NCBI GenBank assembly: GCA_963978545.1
Contig: OZ021722.1
Location: 15,752,801-15,816,800, forward strand
Direction of reading: 5' to 3'
From: Linyphia triangularis
Taxonomy: Eukaryota; Arthropoda; Arachnida; Araneae; Linyphiidae
Length of the DNA stretch: 64,000 nucleotides
Every line of letters starts with the position of its first letter. Positions within the stretch are counted from its first letter, which is position 1. Positions 1 through 11,638 of the stretch are shown here, in pieces. The position numbers and the translations under genes are program-made. Below the pieces are notes generated by a model. The model worked only from the letters and a program-made list of their open reading frames with translations, did no database searches and was not told the DNA's origin.

Positions 1-208
1 ATGTGTTTTTGAATAAAAAAAAACACAATTTTTAACCATTTGTTAAAAATGAAATTTTCCATTCAAATACACTCAAAACTGAAATATTTCAAGATTTTCG
101 AAAAATTGAATTTTTTATTTTTAGAATACTTTTTTTTAATTAAAATTTGGTACAAGAATAACTATAAAACATATATCCAACTGCAATTCCCAATTTGAAA
201 GCATTTGA
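1..208 (+). repeat. L module F0, form I, 3' part only
   Basis: Right-hand 208 bases of a form I long module, cut by the window edge. It has aaccatttgttaaa and the short cgaaaaattgaat segment. The A run after gaat is one longer (9) than in the other form I copies, which shifts the short open frame seen in those copies. Confidence 0.92.
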
Positions 209-591
209 GCAATTTTCTCGAAAATAAAATTCCCCATTGAAATAACATTTCGGACTATCAATGAATAATTGTTCAAAAATTAAAATTTTCAAAATTTTTT
301 CCCGTTTGTGATATTGAAGCTTATACATAGGAGAATATCCAATTTCAATTTTATAACACTCACTAAATAAAAAGTGGGTCTAAAGTTGTTCCAAAAAGTG
401 CAATTTTCTAAAAAATAAAATTTCCCCATTGAAAACACATGGCGGACTGTTCAATGAATTATTGTTAAAAAAGTAAAATTTTCAAAATTTTTTCCGGTTT
501 GTGATATTGAAGCTCATATATAGGAGAATCTCCTATTCGAATTTTATAACACTCACTAAATAAGAAGTGGGTCTAAAGTTGGTCCTAAAAA
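209..591 (+). repeat. Two monomer equivalents
   Basis: One complete 193-bp monomer plus the two halves of the monomers interrupted by the flanking L modules. A single base is lost at ggactatcaatg (other copies read ggactattcaatg), giving 383 rather than 384 bp. Ends with the cctattcgaa monomer type that usually precedes L. Confidence 0.93.
520..536. other. 17-bp dyad in the monomer (representative)
   Basis: ATAGGAGA, a central A, then TCTCCTAT: a perfect inverted repeat with 8-bp arms. It occurs in the monomer type with cctattcgaa, which is most often the one directly before an L module. In other monomers the arms shrink to 4-6 bp because of cctatt to ccaatt or cgaatt changes. It could be a protein-binding site or a chance near-palindrome; no function is shown. 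Confidence 0.6.
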
Positions 592-1302
592 TTGAACTTT
601 CAAAATTTTCGTTTCAAATTTTCCCCATGTTAACAGTATGGAAAATTTCACACTTCTAAATTTTCAAAATTTTACAATCATTTTGCAACTAAGGTAACAG
701 AAATTGTCATCCGAATCGATTTCCACATTCAAGTGGTTATTAAAATGAAATTTTACTTCTCAAAATTCGGTTATTGCCAAAAAAATCTTTATATCCCTTT
801 GAATATACATTAAACTTGCCAATCCTTAGGCAATTTTCCAATTCTCAATTTTCGAATTTTAACCTTAATTTGTAGCCTAGGATAATAAAAGTCATCTTTC
901 GATTTCTTTCTGATCATCAATTTGCTCATGAAATATTATTTTAGTACACAATATCGAAGCAATGCTAAGTAAATTAAAGCCTCAAAACAGTTTCTGAGCG
1001 CTTTCGTTTCAAAATTTCAACTTCTCATAGAGCTATTCAAAAATAGTTTTTTTTGCCAAAATTTTGAAATTTGTTTGATTTTTAATGTGTTTTTGAATAA
1101 AAAAACACAATTTGGAACAATTTGTTAAAAATGAAATTTTCCATTCAAATACACTCAAAACTGAAATATTTCAAGATTTTCGAATTTTTGAATTTTGAAT
1201 TGAATTTTTTATTTTTAGAATACTTTTTTTTAATTAAAATTAGGTACAAGAATAACTATAAAACATATATCCAACTGCAATTCGCAATTTGAAAGCATTT
1301 GA
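592..1302 (+). repeat. L module F1, form II
   Basis: 711-bp long module between cctaaaaa and gcaatttt of a monomer. It carries the 12-bp insertion around gaatttttgaattttg and ggaacaatttg. A private change gives aaattaggtac where others read aaatttggtac. Its core holds gcctagg, tgatcatcaa and gagcgctttcg marks shared by all complete L modules. No reading frame of note. Confidence 0.93.
1086..1109. other. Hairpin-forming inverted repeat in L (representative)
   Basis: TGTGTTTTT, a 6-base loop gaataa, then AAAAACACA: 9-bp perfect arms. It is present in essentially every L module on both arms, with small changes in the length of the A or T run. It could form a stem-loop in RNA or a cruciform in DNA; it may also be a by-product of A/T-rich sequence. 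Confidence 0.65.
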
Positions 1303-2458
1303 GCAATTTTCTCGAAAATACAATTCCTTATTGAAATCACATGGCAGACTATTCAATGAATAATTGTTCAAAAATTAAAATTTTCAAAATTTTTTCCCGT
1401 TTGTGATATTGTAACTTATATATAGGAGAATATCCAATTTCATTTTTATAACACTCACTAAATAAGAAGCGGGTCTATAGTTGGTTCAAAATGTGCAATT
1501 TTCTCAAAAATAAAATTTCACAATTGAAAACAAATGCCGGACTGTTCAATGAACTATTGTTCAAAAAGTAAAATTTTCAAAATTTGTTCCGTTTGGTGAT
1601 ATTGAAGCTTATATATAGGAGAATCTCCAATTCCAATTTTATAACACTCACTAAATAAGAAGTGGGTCTATAGTTGGTTCAAAATGTGCAATTTTCTCAA
1701 AAATAAGATTTCGCCATTGGAAACACATGACGGACTGTTCAATGAATTATTGTTCAAAAAGTAAAATTTTCAAAATTTTTTCCGGTTTGTGATATTAAAG
1801 CTTATATATAGGAGAATCTCCAATTCCAATTTTATAACACTCACTAAATAAAAAGTGGGTCTATAGTTGGTTCAAAATGTGCAAATTTCTCAAAAATAAA
1901 ATTTCCCCATTGAAAACACATGACGGACTATTCAATGAATTATTGTTCAAAGAGTAAAATTTTCAAAAATTTTTCCGGTTTGTGATATCGAAGCTCATAT
2001 ATAGGAGAATTTCGAATTTGAATTTTATAACACTCACTAAATAAGAAGTGGGTCTAAAGTTGTTCCAAAAAGTGCGATTTTCTCAAAAATAAGATTTCGC
2101 CATTGAAAACACATGACGGACTATTCAATGAATAATTTTTCAAAAAGTAAAATTTTCAAAATTTGTTCCGGTGTGTGATATTGAAGCTTATATATAGGAG
2201 AATCTCCAATTCCAATTTTACAACACTCACTAAATAAGAAGCGGGTCTATAGTTGGTTCAAAATGTGCAATTTTCTCAAAAATAAAATTTCACAATTGAA
2301 AACACATGGCGGACTGTTCAATGAATTATTGTTCAAAAAGTAAAATTTTCAAAATTTTTTCCGGTTTGTGATATTGAAGCTCATATATAGGAGAATCTCC
2401 TATTCGAATTTTATAACACTCACTAAATAAGAAGTGGGTCTAAAGTTGGTCCTAAAAA
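1303..2458 (+). repeat. Six monomer equivalents
   Basis: Five complete monomers and two halves, total 1,156 bp. The cactcactaaata mark falls at 1452, 1645, 1838, 2031, 2224 and 2417, so the period is exactly 193. The order of monomer types (ctatag versus ctaaag after gtgggt) is the same in the blocks at 12350 and 25838. Confidence 0.95.
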
Positions 2459-3157
2459 TTGAACTTTCAAAATTTTCGTTTAAAATTTTCCCCATGTTAA
2501 CAGTATGGAAAATTTCACACTTCTAAATTTTCAAAATTTTACAATCATTTTGCAACTAGGGTAACAGAAATTGTCATCCGAATCGATTTCCACATTCAAG
2601 TGGTTATTAAAATGAAATTTTACTTCTCAAAATTCGGTTATTGCCAAAAAATCTTTATATCCCTTTGAATATACATTAAACTTGCCAATCCTTAGGCAAT
2701 TTTCCAATCCTCAATTTTCGAATTTTAACCTTAATTTGTAGCCTAGGATAATAAAAGTTATCTTCCGATTTCTTTCTGATCATCAATTTGCTCATGAAAT
2801 ATTATTTTAGTACACAAAATCGAAGCAATGCAACGTAAAATAAAGCCTCAAAACAGTTTCTGAGCGCTTCCGTTTCAAAATTTCAACTTCTCATAGAGCT
2901 ATTCAAAAAAAGGTTTTTTTGCCAAAATTTTGAAATTTGTTTGATTTTTAATGTGTTTTTGAATAAAAAAAACACAATTTTTAACCATTTGTTAAAAATG
3001 AAATTTTCCATTCAAATACACTCAAAACTGAAATATTTCAAGATTTTCGAAAAATTGAATTTTTTATTTTTAGAATACTTTTTTTTAATTAAAATTTGGT
3101 ACAAGAATAACTATAAAACATATATCCAACTGCAATTCCCAATTTGAAAGCATTTGA
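2459..3157 (+). repeat. L module F2, form I
   Basis: 699-bp form without the 12-bp insertion. It reads tttaaaattttcccc and aactagggtaac at its left side and aaccatttg at its right. It keeps a 68-codon frame from a TTG at 2941. A private change gives attcaaaaaaaggttt where other copies have aaaaatagttt. Confidence 0.93.
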
Positions 3158-3541
3158 GCAATTTTCTCGAAAATAAAATTCCCCATTGAAATAACATTTC
3201 GGACTATTCAATGAATAATTGTTCAAAAATTAAAATTTTCAAAATTTTTTCCCGTTTGTGATATTGAAGCTTATACATAGGAGAATATCCAATTTCAATT
3301 TTATAACACTCACTAAATAAAAAGTGGGTCTAAAGTTGTTCCAAAAAGTGCAATTTTCTAAAAAATAAAATTTCCCCATTGAAAACACATGGCGGACTGT
3401 TCAATGAATTATTGTTAAAAAAGTAAAATTTTCAAAATTTTTTCCGGTTTGTGATATTGAAGCTCATATATAGGAGAATCTCCTATTCGAATTTTATAAC
3501 ACTCACTAAATAAGAAGTGGGTCTAAAGTTGGTCCTAAAAA
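3158..3541 (+). repeat. Two monomer equivalents
   Basis: 384-bp block following a form I module. The same two-monomer block follows every form I module in the window (209, 11255, 14205, 24743, 27693), so form I plus 384 bp makes a 1,083-bp unit. Confidence 0.93.
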
Positions 3542-4254
3542 TTGAACTTTCAAAATTTTCGTTTCAAATTTTCCCCATGTTAACAGTATGGAAGATTTCA
3601 CACTTCTAAATTTTCAAAATTTTACAATCATTTTGCAACTAAGGTAACAGAAATTGTCATCCGAATCGATTTCCACATTCGAGTGGTTATTAAAATGAAA
3701 TTTTACTTCTCAAAATTCGGTTATTGCCAAAAAAATCTTTATATCCCTTTGAATATACATTAAACTTGCCAATCCTTAGGCAATTTTCCAATTCTCAATT
3801 TTCGAATTTTAACCTTAATTTGTAGCCTAGGATAATAAAAGTCATCTTTCGATTTCTTTCTGATCATCAATTTGCTCATGAAATATTATTTTAGTACACA
3901 ATATCGAAGCAATGCTAAGTAAATTAAAGCCTCAAAACAGTTTCTGAGCGCTTTCGTTTCAAAATTTCAACTTCTCATAGAGCTATTCAAAAATAGTTTT
4001 TTTTTTGCCAAAATTTTGAAATTTGTTTGATTTTTAATGTGTTTTTGAATAAAAAAACACAATTTGGAACAATTTGTTAAAAATGAAATTTTCCATTCAA
4101 ATACACTCAAAACTGAAATATTTCAAGATTTTCGAATTTTTGAATTTTGAATTGAATTTTTTATTTTTAGAATACTTTTTTTTAATTAAAATTTGGTACA
4201 AGAATAACTATAAAACATATATCCAACTGCAATTCGCAATTTGAAAGCATTTGA
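3542..4254 (+). repeat. L module F3, form II
   Basis: 713 bp, two longer than usual because of two extra T bases in the run near 3997-4007. Private or shared variants gaagatttcac and cattcgagtgg; the first is shared with the module at 14589, its equivalent in copy 2. Confidence 0.93.
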
Positions 4255-7200
4255 GCAATTTTCTCGAAAATACAATTCCTTATTGAAATCACATGGCGGA
4301 CTATTCAATGAATAATTGTTCAAAAATTAAAATTTTCAAAATTTTTTCCCGTTTGTGATATTGTAACTTATATATAGGAGAATATCCAATTTCAATTTTA
4401 TAACACTCACTAAATAAGAAGCGGGTCTATAGTTGGTTCAAAATGTGCAATTTTCTCAAAAATAAAATTTCACAATTGAAAACAAATGCCGGACTGTTCA
4501 ATGAATTATTGTTCAAAAAGTAAAATTTTCAAAATTTGTTCCGGTGTGTGATATTGAAGCTTATATATAGGAGAATCTCCAATTCCAATTTTATAACACT
4601 CACTAAATAAGAAGTGGGTCTATAGTTGGTTCAAAATGTGCAAATTTCTCAAAAATAAAATTTCCCCATTGAAAACACATGGCGGACTGTTCAATGAATT
4701 ATTGTTAAAAAAGTAAAATTTTCAAAATTTTTTCCGGTTTGTGATATCGAAGCTCATATATAGGAGAATCTCGAATTTGAATTTTATAACACTCACTAAA
4801 TAAGAAGTGAGTCTAAAGTTGTTCCAAAAAGTGCAATTATCTAAAAAATAAAATTTCCCCATTGAAAACACATAGCGGACTGTTCAATGAATTATTGTTC
4901 AAAAAGTAAAATTTTCAAAATTTTTTCCGGTTTGTGATATTGAAGCTCATATAGAGGAGAATCTCGAATTTGAATTTTATAACACTCACTAAATAAGAAG
5001 GGGGTCTAAAATTGTTCCAAAAAGTGCAATTTTCTCAAAAATAAGATTTCGCCATTGGAAACACATGACGGACTATTCAATGAATAATTTTTCAAAAAGT
5101 AAAATTTTCAAAATTTGTTCCGGTGTGTGATATTGTAACTTATATATAGGAGAATATCCAATTCCAATTTTATAACACTCACTGAATAAGAAGCGGGTCT
5201 ATAGTTGGTTCAAAATGTGCAATTTTCTCAAAAATAAAATTTCACAATTGAAAACACATGGCGGACTGTTCAATGAATTATTGTTCAAAAAGTAAAATTT
5301 TCAAAATTTGTTCCGGTGTGTGATATTGAAGCTTATATATAGGAGAATCTCCAATTCCAATTTTATAACACTCACTAAATAAGATGTGTGTCTATAGTTG
5401 GTTCAAAATGTGCAAATTTCTCAAAAATAAAATTTCCCCATTGAAAACGCATGGCGGACTGTTCAATGAATTATTGTTCAAAAAGTAAAATTTTCAAAAT
5501 TTTTTCCGGTTTGTGATATCGAAGCTCATATATAGGAGAATCTCGAATTTGAATTTTATAACACTCACTAAATAAGAAGTGGGTCTAAAGTTGTTCCAAA
5601 AAGTGCAATTTTCTCAAAAATAAAATTTCACAATTGAAAACACATGGCGGACTGTTCAATGAATTATTGTTCAAAAAGTAAAATTTTCAAAATTTGTTCC
5701 GGTGTGTGATATTGAAGCTTATATTTAGGAGAATCTCCAATTCCAATTTTATAACACTCACTAAATAAGATGTGTGTCTATAGTTGGTTCAAAATGTGCA
5801 AATTTCTCAAAAATAAAATTTCCCCATTGAAAACGCATGGCGGACTGTTCAATGAATTATTGTTAAAAAAGTAAAATTTTCAAAATTTTTTCCGGTTTGT
5901 GATATTGAAGCTCATATATAGGAGAATCTCCTATTCGAATTTTATAACACTCACTAAATAAGAAGTGGGTCTAAAGTTGTTCCAAAAAGTGCAATTTTAT
6001 CAAAAATAAGATTTCGCCATTGGAAACACATGACGGACTATTCAATGAATAATTTTTCAAAAAGTAAAATTTTCAAAATTTGTTCCGGTGTGTGATATTG
6101 AAGCTTATATACAGGAGAATCTCCAATTCCAATTTTATAACACTCACTGAATAAGAAGCGGGTCTATAGTTGGTTCAAAATGTGCAATTTTCTCAAAAAT
6201 AAAATTTCACAATTGAAAACACATGGCGGACTGTTCAATGAATTATTGTTCAAAAAGTAAAATTTTCAAAATTTTTTCCGGTTTGTGATATTGAAGCTTA
6301 TATATAGGAGAATCTCCAATTCCAATTTTATAACACTCACTAAATAAGATGTGGGTCTATAGTTGGTTCAAAATGTGCAAATTTCTCAAAAATAAAATTT
6401 CCTCATTGAAAACACATGGCGGACTGTTCAATGAATTATTGTTCAAAAAGTAAAATTTTCAAAATTTTTTCCGGTTTGTGATATCGAAGCTCATATATAG
6501 GAGAATCTCGAATTTGAATTTTATAACACTCACTAAATAAGAAGTGGGTCTAAAGTTGTTCCAAAAAGTGCAATTTTCTCAAAAATAAGATTTCGCCATT
6601 GGAAACACATGACGGACTATTCAATGAATAATTTTTCAAAAAGTAAAATTTTCAAAATTTGTTCCGGTGTGTGATATTGAAGCTTATATATAGGAGAATC
6701 TCCAATTCCAATTTTATTCCTCACTAAATAAGAAGCGGGTCTATAGTTGGTTCAAAATGTGCAATTTTCTCAAAAATAAAATTTCACAATTGAAAACACA
6801 TGGCGGACTGTTCAATGAATTATTGTTCAAAAAGTAAAATTTTCAAAATTTGTTCCGGTGTGTGATATTGAAGCTTATATATAGGAGAATCTCCAATTCC
6901 AATTTTATAACACTCACTAAATAAGATGTGTGTCTATAGTTGGTTCAAAATGTGCAAATTTCTCAAAAATAAAATTTCCCCATTGAAAACGCATGGCGGA
7001 CTGTTCAATGAATTATTGTTAAAAAAGTAAAATTTTCAAAATTTTTTCCGGTTTGTGATATTGAAGCTCATATATAGGAGAATCTCCTATTCGAATTTTA
7101 TAACACTCACTAAATAAGAAGTGGGTCTAAAGTTGTTCCAAAAAGTGCAATTTTATCAAAAATAAGATTTCGCCATTGGAAACACATGACGGACTATTCA

Positions 7201-8301
7201 ATGAATAATTTTTCAAAAAGTAAAATTTTCAAAATTTGTTCCGGTGTGTGATATTGAAGCTTATATACAGGAGAATCTCCAATTCCAATTTTATAACACT
7301 CACTGAATAAGAAGCGGGTCTATAGTTGGTTCAAAATGTGCAATTTTCTCAAAAATAAAATTTCACAATTGAAAACACATGGCGGACTGTTCAATGAATT
7401 ATTGTTCAAAAAGTAAAATTTTCAAAATTTTTTCCGGTTTGTGATATTGAAGCTTATATATAGGAGAATCTCCAATTCCAATTTTATAACACTCACTAAA
7501 TAAGATGTGGGTCTATAGTTGGTTCAAAATGTGCAAATTTCTCAAAAATAAAATTTCCCCATTGAAAACACATGGCGGACTGTTCAATGAATTATTGTTC
7601 AAAAAGTAAAATTTTCAAAATTTTTTCCGGTTTGTGATATCGAAGCTCATTAATAGGAGAATCCCGAATTTGAATTTTATAACACTCACTAAATAAGAAG
7701 TGGGTCTAAAGTTGTTCCAAAAAGTGCAATTTTCTCAAAAATAAGATTTCGCCATTGGAAACACATTACGGACTATTCAATGAATAATTTTTCAAAAAGT
7801 AAAATTTTCAAAATTTTTTTCGGTGTGTGATATTGAAGCTTATATATAGGAGAATCTCCAATTCCAATTTTATTCCTCACTAAATAAGAAGCGGGTCTAT
7901 AGTTGGTTCAAAATGTGCAATTTTCTCAAAAATAAAATTTCACAATTGAAAGCACATGGCGGACTGTTCAATGAATAATTTTTCAAAAAGTAAAATTTTC
8001 AAAATTTGTTCCGGTGTGTGATATTGAAGCTTATATATAGGAGAATCTCCAATTCCAATTTTATAACACTCACTAAATAAGATGTGTGTCTATAGTTGGT
8101 TCAAAATGTGCAAATTTCTCAAAAATAAAATTTCCCCATTGAAAACGCATGGCGGACTGTTCAATGAATTATTGTTAAAAAAGTAAAATTTTCAAAATTT
8201 TTTCCGGTTTGTGATATTGAAGCTCATATATAGGAGAATCTCCTATTCGAATTTTATAACACTCACTAAATAAGAAGTGGGTCTAAAGTTGGTCCTAAAA
8301 A
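4255..8301 (+). repeat. Twenty-one monomer equivalents with nested six-mer
   Basis: The longest monomer block. The aagatgtgtg variant lies at 5381, 5767, 6923 and 8079; the last three are 1,156 bp apart, six monomers less 2 bp. The ttattcctcac variant (2 bp shorter than ttataacactcac) recurs near 6714 and 7870 with the same step. Within the six-mer the ctaaag, ctatag, ctatag order suggests two diverged trimers. Equivalent blocks at 15300 and 28788 have 20 and 15. Confidence 0.93.
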
Positions 8302-9012
8302 TTGAACTTTCAAAATTTTCGTTTCAAATTTTCCCCATGTTAACAGTATGGAAAATTTCACACTTCTAAATTTTCAAAATTTTACAATCATTTTGCAACT
8401 AAGGTAACAGAAATTGTCATCCGAATCGATTTCCACATTCAAGTGGTTATTAAAATGAAATTTTACTTCTCAAAATTCGGTTATTGCCAAAAAAATCTTT
8501 ATATCCCTTTGAATATACATTAAACTTGCCAATCCTTAGGCAATTTTCCAATTCTCAATTTTCGAATTTTAACCTTAATTTGTAGCCTAGGATAATAAAA
8601 GTCATCTTTCGATTTCTTTCTGATCATCAATTTGCTCATGAAATATTATTTTAGTACACAATATCGAAGCAATGCTAAGTAAATTAAAGCCTCAAAACAG
8701 TTTCTGAGCGCTTTCGTTTCAAAATTTCAACTTCTCATAGAGCTATTCAAAAATAGTTTTTTTTGCCAAAATTTTGAAATTTGTTTGATTTTTAATGTGT
8801 TTTTGAATAAAAAAACACAATTTGGAACAATTTGTTAAAAATGAAATTTTCCATTCAAATACACTCAAAACTGAAATATTTCAAGATTTTCGAATTTTTG
8901 AATTTTGAATTGAATTTTTTATTTTTAGAATACTTTTTTTTAATTAAAATTTGGTACAAGAATAACTATAAAACATATATCCAACTGCAATTCGCAATTT
9001 GAAAGCATTTGA
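8302..9012 (+). repeat. L module F4, form II
   Basis: 711 bp. The monomer that normally follows form II (ctcgaaaatacaattcc) is missing: gagcaattttctc runs straight into aaaaataaaatttcac, the sequence of the second monomer. This one-monomer deletion explains why the next block has 8 monomers and not 9. Confidence 0.93.
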
Positions 9013-10555
9013 GCAATTTTCTCAAAAATAAAATTTCACAATTGAAAACAAATGCCGGACTGTTCAATGAATTATTGTTCAAAAAGTAAAATTTTCAAAA
9101 TTTTTTCCGGTTTGTGATATGGAAGCTTATATATAGGAGAATCTCGAATTTGAATTTTATAACACTCACTAAATAAGAAGTGGGTCTATAGTTGGTTCAA
9201 AATGTGCAAATTTCTCAAAAATAAAATTTCCCCATTGAAAACACATGGCGGACTGTTCAATGAATTATTGTTCAAAAAGTAAAATTTTCAAAATTTTTTC
9301 CGGTTTGTGATATTGAAGCTCATATAGAGGAGAATCTCGAATTTGAATTTTATAACACTCACTAAATAAGAAGAGGGTCTAAAATTGTTCCAAAAAGTGC
9401 AATTTTCTCAAAAATAAGATTTCGCCATTGGAAACACATGACGGACTATTCAATGAATAATTTTTCAAAAAGTAAAATTTTCAAAATTTGTTCCGGTGTG
9501 TGATATTGAAGCTTATATATAGGAGAATCTCCAATTCCAATTTTATAACACTCACTGAATAAGAAGCGGGTCAATAGTTGGTTCAAAATGTGCAATTTTC
9601 TCAAAAATAAAATTTCACAATTGAAAACACATGGCAGACTGTTCAATGAATTATTGTTGAAAAAGTAAAATTTTCAAAATTTGTTCCGGTGTGTGATATT
9701 GAAGCTTATATATAGGAGAATCTCCAATTCCAATTTTATAACACTCACTAAATAAGATGTGGGTCTATAGTTGGTTCAAAATGTGCAAATTTCTCAAAAA
9801 TAAAATTTCCCCATTGAAAACGCATGGCGGACTGTTCAATGAATTATTGTTCAAAAAGTAAAATTTTCAAAATTTGTTCCGTTTGGTGATATTGAAGCTT
9901 ATATATAGGAGAATCTCCAATTCCAATTTTATAACACTCACTAAATAAGAAGTGGGTCTATAGTTGGTTCAAAATGTGCAATTTTCTCAAAAATAAGATT
10001 TCGCCATTGGAAACACATGACGGACTGTTCAATGAATTATTGTTCAAAAAGTAAAATTTTCAACATTTTTTCCGGTTTGTGATATCGAAGCTCATATATA
10101 GGAGAATTTCGAATTTGAATTTTATAACACTCACTAAATAAGAAGTGGGTCTAAAGTTGTTCCAAAAAGTGCGATTTTCTCAAAAATAAGATTTCGCCAT
10201 TGAAAACACATGACGGACTATTCAATGAATAATTTTTCAAAAAGTAAAATTTTCAAAATTTGTTCCGGTGTGTGATATTGAAGCTTATATATAGGAGAAT
10301 CTCCAATTCCAATTTTACAACACTCACTAAATAAGAAGCGGGTCTATAGTTGGTTCAAAATGTGCAATTTTCTCAAAAATAAAATTTCACAATTGAAAAC
10401 ACATGGCGGACTGTTCAATGAATTATTGTTCAAAAAGTAAAATTTTCAAAATTTTTTCCGGTTTGTGATATTGAAGCTCATATATAGGAGAATCTCCTAT
10501 TCGAATTTTATAACACTCACTAAATAAGAAGTGGGTCTAAAGTTGGTCCTAAAAA
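9013..10555 (+). repeat. Eight monomer equivalents
   Basis: About 1,543 bp, equivalent to the nine-monomer block at 22310 less its first monomer. It shares the private marks ttgttgaaaaag and ccgtttggtgatatt with that block. A gggtcaatag and a caacattttt variant are private. Confidence 0.92.
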
Positions 10556-11254
10556 TTGAACTTTCAAAATTTTCGTTTAAAATTTTCCCCATGTTAACAG
10601 TATGGAAAATTTCACACTTCTAAATTTTCAAAATTTTACAATCATTTTGCAACTAGGGTAACAGAAATTGTCATCCGAATCGATTTCCACATTCAAGTGG
10701 TTATTAAAATGAAATTTTACTTCTCAAAATTCGGTTATTGCCAAAAAATCTTTATATCCCTTTGAATATACATTAAACTTGCCAATCCTTAGGCAATTTT
10801 CCAATCCTCAATTTTCGAATTTTAACCTTAATTTGTAGCCTAGGATAATAAAAGTTATCTTCCGATTTCTTTCTGATCATCAATTTGCTCATGAAATATT
10901 ATTTTAGTACACAAAATCGAAGCAATGCAACGTAAAATAAAGCCTCAAAACAGTTTCTGAGCGCTTCCGTTTCAAAATTTCAACTTCTCATAGAGCTATT
11001 CAAAAATAGTTTTTTTTGCCAAAATTTTGAAATTTGTTTGATTTTTAATGTGTTTTTGAATAAAAAAAACACAATTTTTAACCATTTGTTAAAAATGAAA
11101 TTTTCCATTCAAATACACTCAAAACTGAAATATTTCAAGATTTTCGAAAAATTGAATTTTTTATTTTTAGAATACTTTTTTTTAATTAAAATTTGGTACA
11201 AGAATAACTATAAAACATATATCCAACTGCAATTCCCAATTTGAAAGCATTTGA
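10556..11254 (+). repeat. L module F5, form I
   Basis: 699 bp with the 68-codon frame at 11038. Almost base for base like F2 and F7 over its length, and at the copy 1 to copy 2 boundary of the higher-order repeat. Confidence 0.93.
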
Positions 11255-11638
11255 GCAATTTTCTCGAAAATAAAATTCCCCATTGAAATAACATTTCGGA
11301 CTATTCAATGAATAATTGTTCAAAAATTAAAATTTTCAAAATTTTTTCCCGTTTGTGATATTGAAGCTTATACATAGGAGAATATCCAATTTCAATTTTA
11401 TAACACTCACTAAATAAAAAGTGGGTCTAAAGTTGTTCCAAAAAGTGCAATTTTCTAAAAAATAAAATTTCCCCATTGAAAACACATGGCGGACTGTTCA
11501 ATGAATTATTGTTAAAAAAGTAAAATTTTCAAAATTTTTTCCGGTTTGTGATATTGAAGCTCATATATAGGAGAATCTCCTATTCGAATTTTATAACATT
11601 CACTAAATAAGAAGTGGGTCTAAAGTTGGTCCTAAAAA
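11255..11638 (+). repeat. Two monomer equivalents
   Basis: 384 bp, equivalent to 209-591 in copy 1. A private aacattcacta replaces aacactcacta at about 11596. Confidence 0.93.

Larger units (their letters stand above)
1..11047 (+). repeat. Plus-arm higher-order repeat, copy 1
   Basis: Order of L form and following monomer count is I-2, II-6, I-2, II-21, II-8. Its first bases (atgtgtttttgaat in the L tail) recur at 11048, and the 68-codon frame at 2941 recurs at 13988, an offset of 11,047 bp. It has 21 and 8 monomers where copy 2 has 20 and 9. The left end lies outside the window, so the true unit boundary is arbitrary. Confidence 0.88.

Noticed and set aside
592..1302. L as a retrotransposon or virus fragment
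   Set aside because: No reverse transcriptase, transposase or integrase reading frame, no long terminal repeats and no poly-A tail at its ends could be seen; frames are closed by many stops.
2681..2700. TTAGGC, the nematode telomere hexamer, in ccaatccttaggcaatt
   Set aside because: A single hexamer per L module, never in tandem, so not telomeric sequence.
2941..3147. 68-codon open frame repeated at 11038, 13988, 27476 and, on the other strand, 61721
   Set aside because: It starts at TTG, lies wholly in the L module, is low-complexity (rich in K, N, F, I), and is broken by 1-base run changes in F0 and F11 and by the form II insertion. It recurs only because the DNA repeats. No domain is recognisable.
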